Origin: Oceanococcus sp041624435 | Lineage (GTDB): Bacteria > Pseudomonadota > Gammaproteobacteria > Nevskiales > Oceanococcaceae | Length of the DNA: 64,000 nt | Assembly (NCBI GenBank): GCA_041624435.1 | Contig: JBFJVB010000006.1 | Span: 1-64,000, forward strand | Reading direction: 5' to 3' | In this document: positions 1 to 8,542 of the stretch, in pieces | How the letters are laid out: every line of letters begins with the position of its first letter | How positions within the stretch are numbered: the first letter of the stretch is position 1 | Made by a program: the position numbers and the translations under genes | Notes under the pieces: model-generated | What the model saw: only the letters and a program-made list of their open reading frames with translations | Told to the model about the DNA's origin: nothing | Databases searched by the model: none

Positions 1-594
1 AGTTCCAGCTCCATCAAGATCAATCTGGATGCGGATCTGAGCAAGATTGATAACGGTGACAATATTCCCTTGCTGATTGCCAATTGCGCCGCCAGCACGG
101 TGTTTCAGAGCACCGGATTCAGTCCTTTAAGCGGCACGCTGACACACAACACCGGCAACGAGCCCCCGGTGGGCAACGCCACCAAGGATCTGGGTGAAGC
201 GTACACAGTGGGCGCCAAGATCATGCTGATGGAATCGGTCAGCTATTTCCTGCGTGAAAGCGCCGATGGGACCGGGCCGGCGCTGTTTCGCCAGGTTGAT
301 GACGGCGCGGCCGAGGAACTGGTCAAAGGCGTCGAGAGCCTGCAGTTCCAGTACGGCGTCGATACGGACGCCGACGACCGGCCAGACAACTATGTCAATG
401 CGGATGCGGTGGCCGACTGGGCCACGGTGGTTGCCGTGCGGGTCGCGCTGCTGGCGGCCTCGCTGGATGGCGCCAGTGCCGAGGCCGATCCACGTACGTT
501 TACCTTGCTTGACCGGGTCGTTGGCCCATTTTCGGATCGTCGCCTGCGTCAGGTACAGACTCAGACCATCGGTTTGCGCAACGCGCTGCCTTGA
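1..594 (+). CDS. pilW: PilW-like minor pilin, 3' part only
   Basis: The reading frame is open from the first base, so the gene starts upstream of the window and only about 197 C-terminal codons are visible. The end resembles PilW: a VESLQFQYGVDTDADDRPDN segment followed by a strand with VVAVRVALLAAS. PilW is a minor pilin that helps prime type IV pilus assembly in the inner membrane. The stop lies 15 bases before the pilX start, so the two are cotranscribed. The N-terminal prepilin signal cannot be seen, so the name rests on the C-terminal pattern and on the pilX and pilE neighbours. Confidence 0.8.
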   Translation, partial: SSSSIKINLDADLSKIDNGDNIPLLIANCAASTVFQSTGFSPLSGTLTHNTGNEPPVGNATKDLGEAYTVGAKIMLMESVSYFLRESADGTGPALFRQVDDGAAEELVKGVESLQFQYGVDTDADDRPDNYVNADAVADWATVVAVRVALLAASLDGASAEADPRTFTLLDRVVGPFSDRRLRQVQTQTIGLRNALP

Positions 595-609
595 ACAGGA
601 GTGAGCTTG

Positions 610-1260
610 ATGCCCATTCAATTGCAATCGTACAGACGCCAGCAGGGCGTCGCCCTGGTGTTCGGCATGGTGATGCTGGTGATCATGACCTTGATTGGCG
701 TGGCCTCGATGCGCTCGTCGATGCTGGAAGAGCGCATGAGTGGCAATACCGAAGCCAGCATGGTTTCCCTGCAGGCGGCCGAAGCCACGCTGCGCGCGGC
801 TGAATCCCTGCTGCAGGTGGCGGTGCTGCCGGTTTTTGCCGGTAACCTGGGCCTCTACCCGCAGCCCGCGCCAGGCGATCCGCCTCGCTGGAGCAGCATC
901 GACTGGAGCGATCCCAATGCGTCGCAAACCTACACCGGCTTTACCGTGGCGCCGGGGAGCCTGTCCGGGCTCACCGCGCAGTTCATCATCGAAGAGCTGG
1001 AGCTGGGTATCGTCGCGAGCCTGTCGGAAGCGAAGAACAAAGGTCTGACCAAGAAATGCGAGGACACCTCGGTCGTCATCGATCCGGTGACACTCGAGGA
1101 AACCGTGGTCTGCAATACGGGGACGGTGGGCACGAGCAGCTTTTACCAGGTGACCTCGCGGGTGACCGGCACTGGCGGCAAGCCGGTGGTGATGTTGCAG
1201 ACCACCTACCGCGCGGCGGAGCTTGATTCGCAACGTCACTCCTGGCGACGACTACGCTAA
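610..1260 (+). CDS. pilX: PilX-like minor pilin / type IV pilus assembly protein
   Basis: This 216-aa protein has a short basic N-terminus, a QQGVALVFGMVMLVIMTLIG hydrophobic helix (about residues 11-30), then SSMLEERMSGN and a QAAEATLRAAE helix. This is the usual PilX (PilX_N plus PilX) organisation. It should be an inner-membrane minor pilin that joins the pilus-initiating complex with PilV, PilW and PilE. I chose ATG 610 because AGGAG at 597-601 sits 8 bases upstream. An in-frame GTG at 601 overlaps that ribosome site and is less likely. The gene normally between pilX and pilE, pilY1, is absent here. Confidence 0.85.
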   Translation: MPIQLQSYRRQQGVALVFGMVMLVIMTLIGVASMRSSMLEERMSGNTEASMVSLQAAEATLRAAESLLQVAVLPVFAGNLGLYPQPAPGDPPRWSSIDWSDPNASQTYTGFTVAPGSLSGLTAQFIIEELELGIVASLSEAKNKGLTKKCEDTSVVIDPVTLEETVVCNTGTVGTSSFYQVTSRVTGTGGKPVVMLQTTYRAAELDSQRHSWRRLR

Positions 1261-1315
1261 GCTTGCCGCTCAAGTGACATCATCGCCCTTACAGGACCTC
1301 CAGAAACACAATGCC

Positions 1316-1711
1316 ATGAAGAATTCCGAGCACGGTTTTACGCTGATTGAAATCCTGACGGTTGTCGTCATTATTGGCATCATCCTCGGGATTGCCCTCC
1401 CCAATTACCAGCAGAGCGTGTACAAGGCCAAGCGCAACGATGCGCGAACCAGCCTGAGCACGCTGGCGCAGCGCCTGGAGCGCTGCCAGACCCAGTTCGG
1501 TCGCTACGATCACGCGGGTTGTGCGGTGACCTCGCCGGCGACGACCGAAGAGGGGCATTATTCGATCGTGACGACCCGCACCGCGACCACCTACGCATTG
1601 ACTGCGACACCGGTGGGCGGTCAGCTGGGTGACAAGCAGTGCGCCAGCTTGACGCTCAATCACCTCGGCGTGCGCGCCGCCACCGGGACCAAGAAAGAGG
1701 CCTGCTGGTAA
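1316..1711 (+). CDS. pilE: PilE-like type IV minor pilin
   Basis: This 131-aa pilin has a classic type III signal: MKNSEHG followed by FTLIEILTVVVIIGIILG. Prepilin peptidase would cleave after Gly7, leaving Phe8 as mature residue 1 and Glu12 as the conserved mature Glu5. The C-terminal domain has cysteines that could form the D-loop disulfide, including the penultimate Cys. Position and size fit PilE, the last gene of the pilVWX-Y1-E cluster. The frame is open upstream to 1223, but the signal fixes the start at ATG 1316. No strong ribosome site is visible. The gene is convergent with thpR. Confidence 0.85.
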   Translation: MKNSEHGFTLIEILTVVVIIGIILGIALPNYQQSVYKAKRNDARTSLSTLAQRLERCQTQFGRYDHAGCAVTSPATTEEGHYSIVTTRTATTYALTATPVGGQLGDKQCASLTLNHLGVRAATGTKKEACW

Positions 1712-1734
1712 GCCGCCTGGCAAGCGGGGTGGGG

Positions 1735-2256
1735 TCAGCGCAGCGGGAAGCGTCTTAGCGTTGTGTAGTGCGGGGAGGCAGGCACCAGCGTGCTATTGAT
1801 CAGTGCCCAGGACCGGACCGACCAGTCGATGGGCTGTAGCCGCGCCGGGGGCGAAGGCAGCTGTCCCCGCAGCAGGGACACGTGGGGCCGAAACGGCATT
1901 GGCGGCGCCGGCATGATTCCGCTGGCGGCCAGGCGCTGGGCCAGACGCGCCTGCAAGTCCAGCAAGGGCGCGGGTGGTTCGCGCATGCCGACCCAGCCAA
2001 TCCGGTGTTTGAACTGACCGAACTGGTCGAGTCGCAAGTGGAACCGGGGGGCGTCGAAGTCCGCGGCCGCCGCGATAATCTGCCGCAGCGCCTGCGGAGT
2101 TTCGACCTGGCCAATAAAGCACAGGGTCAGGTGATACCGCCGTGCGTCGATGACACGCACAGGCGCCGCGCTCTGGCTTTGCCAGCGCAACGCAAGTTCA
2201 CCGAGTTGGCGGCGGACCTGCGCATCCGGCCACAGGGCAAAAAACAGTCGGTACAT
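1735..2256 (-). CDS. thpR: RNA 2',3'-cyclic phosphodiesterase (2'-5' RNA ligase family)
   Basis: This 173-aa protein carries the two HxTx motifs of the 2H phosphoesterase superfamily: HLTL at residues 42-45 and HVSL at 125-128. The FFALWPD opening is typical of ThpR/LigT. The family hydrolyses RNA 2',3'-cyclic phosphates to 2'-phosphates and can join tRNA half-molecules through 2'-5' bonds in vitro. Length matches the family (about 175 aa). The second motif has Ser in place of Thr, which is a common variant. The gene is convergent with pilE and likely monocistronic. The in vivo substrate cannot be inferred. Confidence 0.9.
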   Translation of the reverse strand: MYRLFFALWPDAQVRRQLGELALRWQSQSAAPVRVIDARRYHLTLCFIGQVETPQALRQIIAAAADFDAPRFHLRLDQFGQFKHRIGWVGMREPPAPLLDLQARLAQRLAASGIMPAPPMPFRPHVSLLRGQLPSPPARLQPIDWSVRSWALINSTLVPASPHYTTLRRFPLR

Positions 2257-2323
2257 CGAAGCCTGGGTATTGCCGCAAAGTCGCTTGAGTATGCCGCAGC
2301 GCCGGCTTGGCTGCCGCCCCGGT

Positions 2324-3412
2324 TCAGGCCGGGTTCAGCTCAGGCTGGGCCGTGGGACGGGCGAAGTGAAAGAATTTGGCCCAGACCGAACCGAACTGAC
2401 GCACAAACGAGTCGGAATTGTACTGCTGGCCGTAACGCAAGCAGATTTCGCGCACCTGCGGGGCAATTTCGGGGTAGCGGTGGGCGGGCATATCCGGAAA
2501 CAGATGATGTTCGATTTGATGGCTCAGATGGCCGCTGAGCAGCTGCATCAGCCTGCCGCAGCGGATGTTCGCCGAGCCGTTCATCTGCCGCGCGTACCAG
2601 TGACCTCGGCTTTCGTTACGGCATTCCTCGCGGCTGTAGATACGCACCCCGGCCGGGAAATGTCCACAGTGAATGATGCTGTAGGTCCACAGATTGCGCA
2701 GGCCATTGGCCAGCAGGTTGCCTAGCAGAACGGCGAGAAAACCGGGGCCGGCCAGCACGGGAAAGAACACATAGTCCTTGAACAGCTGAAAGCCTGCTTT
2801 GCGGCCGATGGGCTTGAGTTTGGCACGCAGTTCGGACCAGGGGCGGCGGCCCAGGACATAGCGCCCCAGCTTCAGATCCTGCAGCGCGACGCCCCATTGA
2901 AACAGCAGCGCGAACAGCACATTGTAAAGCGGTTGCAGGCGATGCAGCGGGTTCCATCGCTGTGCCCCGGTGATGCGGGTGATGTCGTAACCCAGATCGC
3001 CATCCAGACCCAGGATATTGGTATGGGTGTGGTGTTCGAAATTGTGCGTCTTGCGCCAGTTTGCGCTGGTGCCGACGATGTCCCACTCGTAGGTTTGCGA
3101 GTTCAGCCGCGGATCATTCATCCAGTCGTACTGACCGTGTATCACATTGTGTCCGATCTCCATGTTTTCCAGAATCTTGGCGATGCCCAGGGCCAGCGCG
3201 GCCAGTGGCCAGGTCAGCGGATTGAAGCCGAAGAACAGACCGATGCGGCCGGCCAGGGCAGTGTAGCGCTGGATGCGGATGATGCGGCGGATATGCCGGG
3301 CATCGCGCTCGCCCAGATCGGCGAGGACAGAATCCCTCAGGGCATCCAGTTCGGCGGCCAGAGCCTCCAGTTCGGCGGGGCTGAGTTCACGGCTGGCAGT
3401 GAGGTTTGACAT
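2324..3412 (-). CDS. Membrane fatty-acid (acyl-CoA type) desaturase
   Basis: This 362-aa integral membrane protein has the three histidine boxes of membrane di-iron desaturases: HNVIH at 88-92, HNFEHH at 123-128 and HQIEHH at 298-303. Hydrophobic stretches lie around residues 53-80 and 160-240. The last box, with FPDMPAHRY after it, is the form seen in acyl-CoA delta-9 desaturases such as Pseudomonas aeruginosa DesB. It lies 48 bases downstream of a ferredoxin-reductase/2Fe-2S fusion on the same strand, which should supply its electrons, the same pairing as DesC-DesB. Regiospecificity and substrate (acyl-CoA or phospholipid) cannot be read from sequence. Confidence 0.88.
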   Translation of the reverse strand: MSNLTASRELSPAELEALAAELDALRDSVLADLGERDARHIRRIIRIQRYTALAGRIGLFFGFNPLTWPLAALALGIAKILENMEIGHNVIHGQYDWMNDPRLNSQTYEWDIVGTSANWRKTHNFEHHTHTNILGLDGDLGYDITRITGAQRWNPLHRLQPLYNVLFALLFQWGVALQDLKLGRYVLGRRPWSELRAKLKPIGRKAGFQLFKDYVFFPVLAGPGFLAVLLGNLLANGLRNLWTYSIIHCGHFPAGVRIYSREECRNESRGHWYARQMNGSANIRCGRLMQLLSGHLSHQIEHHLFPDMPAHRYPEIAPQVREICLRYGQQYNSDSFVRQFGSVWAKFFHFARPTAQPELNPA

Positions 3413-3460
3413 GGTGGTTTGTTCAGTAAGGGGTGGGATGAAGCGGGTACGGAGCCTGGT

Positions 3461-4594
3461 CTAGTAATCCAGCACCAGCGCGGACTCGGCGGCCGAGATG
3501 CACAGCTGGATGTCTTCGTCGGGTTCGCGGGACACCTGGCCGGTGATCAGATTGCGGACCTGGCCGCTGCGCTTGCGACACTTGCAACTCTGGCAGATGC
3601 CCTGGCGGCAGCCATAGGGCGGAGATTCGCCCCCGGCTTCCAGGGCCACGAGCAGGGGCTGCTGGGCGCCGACCTGCAGATGGCGGCGGCGGCCGGCCAG
3701 TTCGACCGGATGGTGTGCGTCGGTGTGGCGGGTGGGCGGGTGCAGGGCCGGCACCTGGCCAAAATATTCGAACTGCAGGCGCGCATTGAGCTGGCGTTCG
3801 TCCCAATGCTGGCGGATCGCGGCCATGAAGCCGGCGGGGCCGCACAGCAGGGTATGACGCTGGGCGTAATCGGGCACGCGCACGGCAATCTGCGCTGGAC
3901 TGAAACGCTCCGCAGACTGATCGCGGCTTGATTCCAGACACCAAAGCACCTGCAGATTCGGGTGCCGGGCCTGCAAGGACTCCAGTTCCCCGGCAAAGAT
4001 CCGGTCTTCGGCGCTGCGCAGGTAATGCAACAGGACGATGGAGCCGGCGTGTTCGCTGGCCAGCAGCGCCCGCAACTGCGCCATCAGCGGGGTGATGCCG
4101 CTGCCGGCGGCCAGCATCAGCAGATCCCTGGGAGCCGGTTGGGGCAAGATGAAATCACCGTCTGGCGGAGCCACACGCAGCCGATCACCCGGACGCAGCT
4201 GATCATGCAGCCAGTTCGAGACCTTGCCGCCGGGCTCGCGCTTGACGGTGATGGTGAACGTGTCGCGGCGGCGCGCTTGCGGCCCGCTGGAAATGGAATA
4301 CCGCCGCCGGTGGCTGATGCCATTGATTTCCACGGCAACGCCGACGTGTTGGCCGGCGATAAAGCCAGGCCAGCCCCAGCCCGGCACCAGTTCGATGGAA
4401 AGGGTGTCGTGGGTTTCGCGGTGAATGGCCCGGACCCGCGCCTGGGACTCGACCAGCGACCACATCGGGTTGAGTTCCTCCAGAAAGAAACTCAGCGCCG
4501 GGCCGTCGAGCCAGGGGTGGCGGAGCAGGCGCTGGGTCCAGGGGGTGGCGGTCGCCGCAGTATGGGCGGGTGAGGCAACAACAGTCATGGGCAA
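3461..4594 (-). CDS. Ferredoxin-NADP reductase/2Fe-2S fusion, electron donor to desaturase
   Basis: The 377 residues fall into three parts. An FAD-binding barrel has the RRYS motif near 97-100. An NAD(P) domain has GSGITP at 164-169 and CGPAGF at 251-256. A C-terminal plant-type 2Fe-2S domain uses Cys329, Cys334, Cys337 and Cys365. This order is that of P. aeruginosa DesC-type and phenol/alkane reductases that pass electrons from NAD(P)H to an oxygenase. It is the first gene of a two-gene operon with the desaturase. It is preceded by a highly structured operator at 4653-4687, so expression is probably controlled by a lipid-sensing repressor, though no TetR gene lies next to it. Confidence 0.9.
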   Translation of the reverse strand: MPMTVVASPAHTAATATPWTQRLLRHPWLDGPALSFFLEELNPMWSLVESQARVRAIHRETHDTLSIELVPGWGWPGFIAGQHVGVAVEINGISHRRRYSISSGPQARRRDTFTITVKREPGGKVSNWLHDQLRPGDRLRVAPPDGDFILPQPAPRDLLMLAAGSGITPLMAQLRALLASEHAGSIVLLHYLRSAEDRIFAGELESLQARHPNLQVLWCLESSRDQSAERFSPAQIAVRVPDYAQRHTLLCGPAGFMAAIRQHWDERQLNARLQFEYFGQVPALHPPTRHTDAHHPVELAGRRRHLQVGAQQPLLVALEAGGESPPYGCRQGICQSCKCRKRSGQVRNLITGQVSREPDEDIQLCISAAESALVLDY

Positions 4595-4652
4595 TCGGCG
4601 CCGCGCCGGGCGCAGCTTCAGGCAGGAAAGCGCGCAGTCTGCCTGAACTCAG

Positions 4653-4687
4653 AACATTTGTAAATACACTTGTATAGACAGGTGTTC
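4653..4687 (-). promoter_or_regulatory. Triple ACAnnTGT operator before the reductase-desaturase operon
   Basis: Three inverted-repeat boxes of form ACAnnTGT start at 4654, 4666 and 4678, exactly 12 bases apart. The block is bounded by GAACA and TGTTC and is itself an imperfect palindrome of about 35 bases centred near 4670, with 13 of 18 positions pairing. It lies about 60 bases upstream of the reductase start and contains a possible -10 (TATACA on the minus strand). From memory, the DesT operator of P. aeruginosa desCB also has an AGTGAAC...TGT core, so a TetR-family lipid regulator is a reasonable guess. Confidence 0.6.
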
Positions 4688-4689
4688 AC

Positions 4690-6102
4690 TTATGTTCCGC
4701 GGTCCGGTGGCTGCCAGCCGCCGCAGCGCCGCTCCAGTTCCTGGGCCACGGCAATGGTGACGTGATCCTGGCCTGGCAGGCCAACCACCTGGACACCGAC
4801 GGGCAAGCCCTTGGCGTTCAGGCCCAGCGGCACCTGGGTCGCGGGTAATTCGAGCACATTGATGATGCCGCAGTAGGTCCAATGAAAGGTATGCCGGTAG
4901 ATCGGGGCGCGGTGGCGTGGTGCGGCGCAGCTGTAACTGGGATACAGCAGCACGCCCTGCGGCCCCATCAGTTCCAGCAACTGCTCCCGCAGGGCCTGGG
5001 CCCGGGCCTGCCAGCGGGCCTGATTCAGGGGCATTTTTTCGCTCAGGGCCAGGACCAGCGCGGGCAGGGTATGCGCGGAGCGTCCGGCCATGAGCTTGAG
5101 CAATTCCAGCGGCGTATTGATGGCTTGCCCCCTGCCGAGCTGGGCGGCGAAGGCCTCGGGTTCGGCGGCGCCCATCATTGCCGCCCAGATCTCGAACGAT
5201 GCGCGCAGACTCTTGATCCGCGCGGGCTGGACTTCCGCCACCACGGGCCGCAGGGCCTCCACGGCGCGCTGCTGAGCCTGCTGCATATCCGGGCTGACCC
5301 GATGGCGACCGTTGCCGGCGATCGAAATCAGTTTCAGGCTGGAAAGTTCGACCTTGGCCGGATCACCCAGGCTGGTAGGGGCATCGCTCAAGATGCGCAG
5401 CAGCGGCATCAGGTCTTCGGCCCGGCGGGCCAGGGGACCGGTCACGCAATAGCGGTCGATCGCACCTTCGGGCAAGGGGATTTGCCCGGCATTGGGGACG
5501 ATTCCCGGCGAGGGTTTGTGGCCAAAAACCCCATTGAAAAACGCCGGCATGCGGATCGAACCACCGACATCGGCGCCCAGGCCGAAGGGCGAGCCGCCAG
5601 CGCCGATGATCGCGCCTTCCCCGCCCGAGGAACCGCCGACGATATGGGCCGGGTTGTAGGGGTTATTGCTGCGTCCATACACCCGGTTATTGCTTTCCAT
5701 CCACATGCACAGCTCGGAGCAATTGGTCACGCCCAGCACAATGGCGCCGGCGGCGCGCAGGCGGGCGACGCTGGGCGCATCCGTCGTGTTGATCAGCCCC
5801 TTCCGGGCCACCAGACCCGAGGTTTGCGGGGTGCCCTCCAGCTCGAAGTTTTCCTTGATCGTGCAAGGGACCCCGAGCAGCGGCGGCAGGGTCTGCCCCG
5901 GCGGCGCGCTGGCAATCCGCTGATCGGCCAGGCGGGCTTCCTGGCGCGCCAGCTCGAAGCGCTCGAAGACGACGGCGTTCAGACGGGGATTGACCTTCTG
6001 GATATGGTCGATATGGGCATCGACCACGGCGGCCGAACTGCATTGACCGTTGCGAATGGCCGCGGCCAACGCGGTGGCTGACTGATGTAGAAAATCGTGC
6101 AT
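4690..6102 (-). CDS. Amidase-signature hydrolase, FAAH-like
   Basis: This protein belongs to the amidase-signature family of Ser-Ser-Lys hydrolases. With ATG 6102 as start (470 aa; GGGGA 7 bases upstream), the catalytic residues are Lys83 in CTIKENF, cis-Ser158 in the GGSSGGEG loop and nucleophile Ser182 in GADVGGSIRMP. The Lys-Ser-Ser spacing of 75 and 24 residues equals that of mammalian fatty-acid amide hydrolase. The family cleaves amides, from simple aryl amides to fatty-acid amides, and the substrate is not predictable here. The frame stays open upstream to 6273, but that extension is proline/arginine-rich and unlike the family. It lies upstream of the desaturase operon on the same strand. 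Confidence 0.88.
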   Translation of the reverse strand: MHDFLHQSATALAAAIRNGQCSSAAVVDAHIDHIQKVNPRLNAVVFERFELARQEARLADQRIASAPPGQTLPPLLGVPCTIKENFELEGTPQTSGLVARKGLINTTDAPSVARLRAAGAIVLGVTNCSELCMWMESNNRVYGRSNNPYNPAHIVGGSSGGEGAIIGAGGSPFGLGADVGGSIRMPAFFNGVFGHKPSPGIVPNAGQIPLPEGAIDRYCVTGPLARRAEDLMPLLRILSDAPTSLGDPAKVELSSLKLISIAGNGRHRVSPDMQQAQQRAVEALRPVVAEVQPARIKSLRASFEIWAAMMGAAEPEAFAAQLGRGQAINTPLELLKLMAGRSAHTLPALVLALSEKMPLNQARWQARAQALREQLLELMGPQGVLLYPSYSCAAPRHRAPIYRHTFHWTYCGIINVLELPATQVPLGLNAKGLPVGVQVVGLPGQDHVTIAVAQELERRCGGWQPPDRGT

Positions 6103-6278
6103 GAGCTGATCCCCAGATGCGCGTGTCCAAGTGGGCCTGTCGTTGCGATGCGGGCATCGACAGGCGGCAACTGGCCGTTGCGCGGTGCGACGTGGCGCGC
6201 CGGCCATGCCCAGTATAGGTCTGCGGTGGCGGCTCTGGCTCGTCACCCGTTGGTATGGGCGCGTTGCAGGCAAAATGA

Positions 6279-6286
6279 ACAGGTGT
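6279..6286 (+). promoter_or_regulatory. Single AACAnnTGTT box upstream of the RoxA-like gene
   Basis: The divergent spacer 6103-6363 contains AACAGGTGTT, whose ACAGGTGT core is identical to the third box of the operator at 4653-4687. It sits 78 bases before the start of the cytochrome gene, where an operator would be expected. A single short box can occur by chance, so this is a pointer to possible co-regulation only. I saw no convincing promoter hexamers in the rest of the spacer. Confidence 0.3.
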
Positions 6287-6363
6287 TACTTTTGGCGGGT
6301 GCGGAGTGTTTTCGCCTGCCCGTGCGTGTGTGAATGATTCCTGGTGTGTACCTGAGGTTGCGT

Positions 6364-8493
6364 ATGAAAAGCGTGTTGTCCCTGATAGCGCTGGTGCTGC
6401 TGAGCGCCTGTGATGGTGGCCGGCAGGGCCAGCCGGCCTCCGTCCCGAGCGTGTCCGACATCCAGGTCAGTGAGCGAGGGCAGGATTTTGCCTTGCTGGG
6501 CAGCAAGCGGGCGCGGCATGTGTGGAATGACTACTGTGCGGACAAGCCCGATGGCGCGCTCTTGCCGCCGGACCCACGCAGCCTGATTCAACCCGGCGTC
6601 AATGCGGGGCGGGCGGTTTATTTCAATGCCTATTGGGAAGACTGTCGGGTCAATCTGCCGGCGGAGAAGCAGCAGGCGGCGACCTGTGGCGAGTTTCGTG
6701 CGCGGCGTGACGCCGGATTCGAGTTTCTGCTCGACGGCCTGCCGACCAAACAGGGCGCGGTCAGTGCGCAAGAGTTCGAAAGCGCCTGGCAGCAATGGGG
6801 CTTCGCGGAGCGTCCGGACAATTTCGAAGCCTTGTATACCCTGCGCTACGGTCTGAATCCAGCGCCCTTTGCCAATCCCTATCCGCTGCCGGGTGAAGAT
6901 CCCAATGCCACCGATGGCGGATCAGGACGCTTGCCGATGGGCTTGCGTCAGACCAAGGATGAGGCGGGACAATGGACCGGGAAAATCAGCAGCGCGGCCT
7001 GTTTCTACTGTCACGGCGGGCAGATCGGCGATCAGACCGCGGGTGAACCGGCCCTGCTGGGCGTGCGGAATATGGGGCTGGGTAACAGCAATTTCGATGT
7101 GCTGATGCAGGCCCGGGACAATTCGCCCTTTGCCAGTACCCCTGATCCCTTGAACTCCGTCACCGGCGCGCTGCCCAGCATGGACATCAACAGTCTGTTC
7201 AATATCGGCATCAAGCAGCGTGGTCAGAATAATGCGGTGGGCGCCTTCGAACTGCTGGTGACCTTGCTGGATTTCGATTCCCTGGGTTTCGCCCCCAATT
7301 TCGCCAAGACCATCACCCCCGGCCTGCCGGGCAGCGTGGCGGATTCCGCCCATCCTCTGGCTCACACCCAGGACACCCCGCCGTGGTGGAACATGGGGTC
7401 CCGGCCGCGCAAGTTCTTTGATGCGGGGGTTTCCAATGACAGCACCCGGATCATCATGGCGGCGGGGCCGGGCGAGTTCGATCAGTTGATGACGCCGAGC
7501 GGCAAGCCGTATCGGGACCGGATCTCGGAGTTCGATCAGAAGCTGGAAGCGTATTTCCTGTCGCTGGAATCGCCGGCCTATCCGCAGGCCATCGATGAAA
7601 ACCTGGCCAGGCAGGGCGCGATCCTGTTTCACAGCAAGAATCTCTGGGCGGACCCGGCCAATGCGCAGCGCCCGGCTCCGGCTGGTGGCAACGGCTCCTG
7701 CGCCAGTTGCCACGGCGCGTATTCACCGTATTTCGTGAATGATCCGGATTTCCTGGAAGATCCGGTGCTGGAAGGCGTGGCGGGACACATCGTGCCCTTG
7801 GAGGTCATCGGTACCGACCGGGCGCGTTCGGACATGCTCACGACCAGCTTGCGCGAAGGCTGGGATGTGACCTACTGGGCCTATCCGGACGGCGTTGCAG
7901 GCTGGACCGCTCCCGAGGAGAAGGATCCGTTCAGCGAATTTATTGATGACATGATGCCTCTGGCGCTACGGCCGCAGGGCGTGTGCGGCTGGGAAAAATC
8001 GGTCATCGGCTACCAGGCGCCGCCGCTCTACGGGGTCTGGGCCACGGCGCCGTATCTGCACAATGGTTCGGTTCCGACGCTTCAGGCCCTGCTGGATTCA
8101 AGCCAGCGCCATGTTCTGTGGCAGCGCAAGCTGCAGTCCGATGGTCCGGTGACCGGCTTCGATCAGCGCCTGAATCAGGCCTATGATTTCGACGCGGTCG
8201 GCTGGCAACACACGGCCTTGCAGTGCACCGACGTGCCGGGCAGCGAAGTCCTGAATTGCAACCCGATCAACGAGGAAGGGCCTTCCGCCGGACAGCTGGC
8301 GCAGAATTTCCTCAATGGCACGGTCGCCTGGTCCGGCGTCCTGACCATCCAGGACCCCGCACCGGGTGGGTTCGACAAGCGTCTGGTTTACGACACCCGC
8401 ATCCTGGGCAACGGCAATGCCGGGCATGAATTTACCGATGCGCTGACGGCGGCCGAACGCAAGGCGATCATCGAGTATCTCAAGACTTTGTAA
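6364..8493 (+). CDS. RoxA-like dihaem c-type cytochrome lipoprotein (putative rubber/polyisoprenoid oxygenase family)
   Basis: This 709-aa protein starts at ATG 6364 (GAGG 6 bases upstream). MKSVLSLIALVLLSAC is a lipoprotein signal with lipidated Cys16. It has two haem c sites, C213-FY-C216-H217 and C446-AS-C449-H450. A C-terminal MauG-type motif YLHNGSVPTL spans 564-573, within GYQAPPLYGVWATAP. Size, two widely spaced haems and this motif match the RoxA/RoxB family, which cleaves poly(cis-1,4-isoprene) with O2. Known RoxA proteins are secreted, whereas this one should be membrane-anchored. A more general dihaem peroxidase or oxygenase role is the alternative. A TonB receptor lies convergently downstream. 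Confidence 0.8.
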   Translation: MKSVLSLIALVLLSACDGGRQGQPASVPSVSDIQVSERGQDFALLGSKRARHVWNDYCADKPDGALLPPDPRSLIQPGVNAGRAVYFNAYWEDCRVNLPAEKQQAATCGEFRARRDAGFEFLLDGLPTKQGAVSAQEFESAWQQWGFAERPDNFEALYTLRYGLNPAPFANPYPLPGEDPNATDGGSGRLPMGLRQTKDEAGQWTGKISSAACFYCHGGQIGDQTAGEPALLGVRNMGLGNSNFDVLMQARDNSPFASTPDPLNSVTGALPSMDINSLFNIGIKQRGQNNAVGAFELLVTLLDFDSLGFAPNFAKTITPGLPGSVADSAHPLAHTQDTPPWWNMGSRPRKFFDAGVSNDSTRIIMAAGPGEFDQLMTPSGKPYRDRISEFDQKLEAYFLSLESPAYPQAIDENLARQGAILFHSKNLWADPANAQRPAPAGGNGSCASCHGAYSPYFVNDPDFLEDPVLEGVAGHIVPLEVIGTDRARSDMLTTSLREGWDVTYWAYPDGVAGWTAPEEKDPFSEFIDDMMPLALRPQGVCGWEKSVIGYQAPPLYGVWATAPYLHNGSVPTLQALLDSSQRHVLWQRKLQSDGPVTGFDQRLNQAYDFDAVGWQHTALQCTDVPGSEVLNCNPINEEGPSAGQLAQNFLNGTVAWSGVLTIQDPAPGGFDKRLVYDTRILGNGNAGHEFTDALTAAERKAIIEYLKTL

Positions 8494-8542
8494 GCGATCC
8501 CGGTTCGGCCTGGTGAGCAGGCCCGTCGGGGGTTGCTTCGGA

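Noticed and set aside
4654..4685. CRISPR-like tandem repeat
   Set aside because: The repeated unit is only eight bases with four-base gaps, which fits protein-binding boxes and not repeats with spacers. No CRISPR array was seen anywhere.
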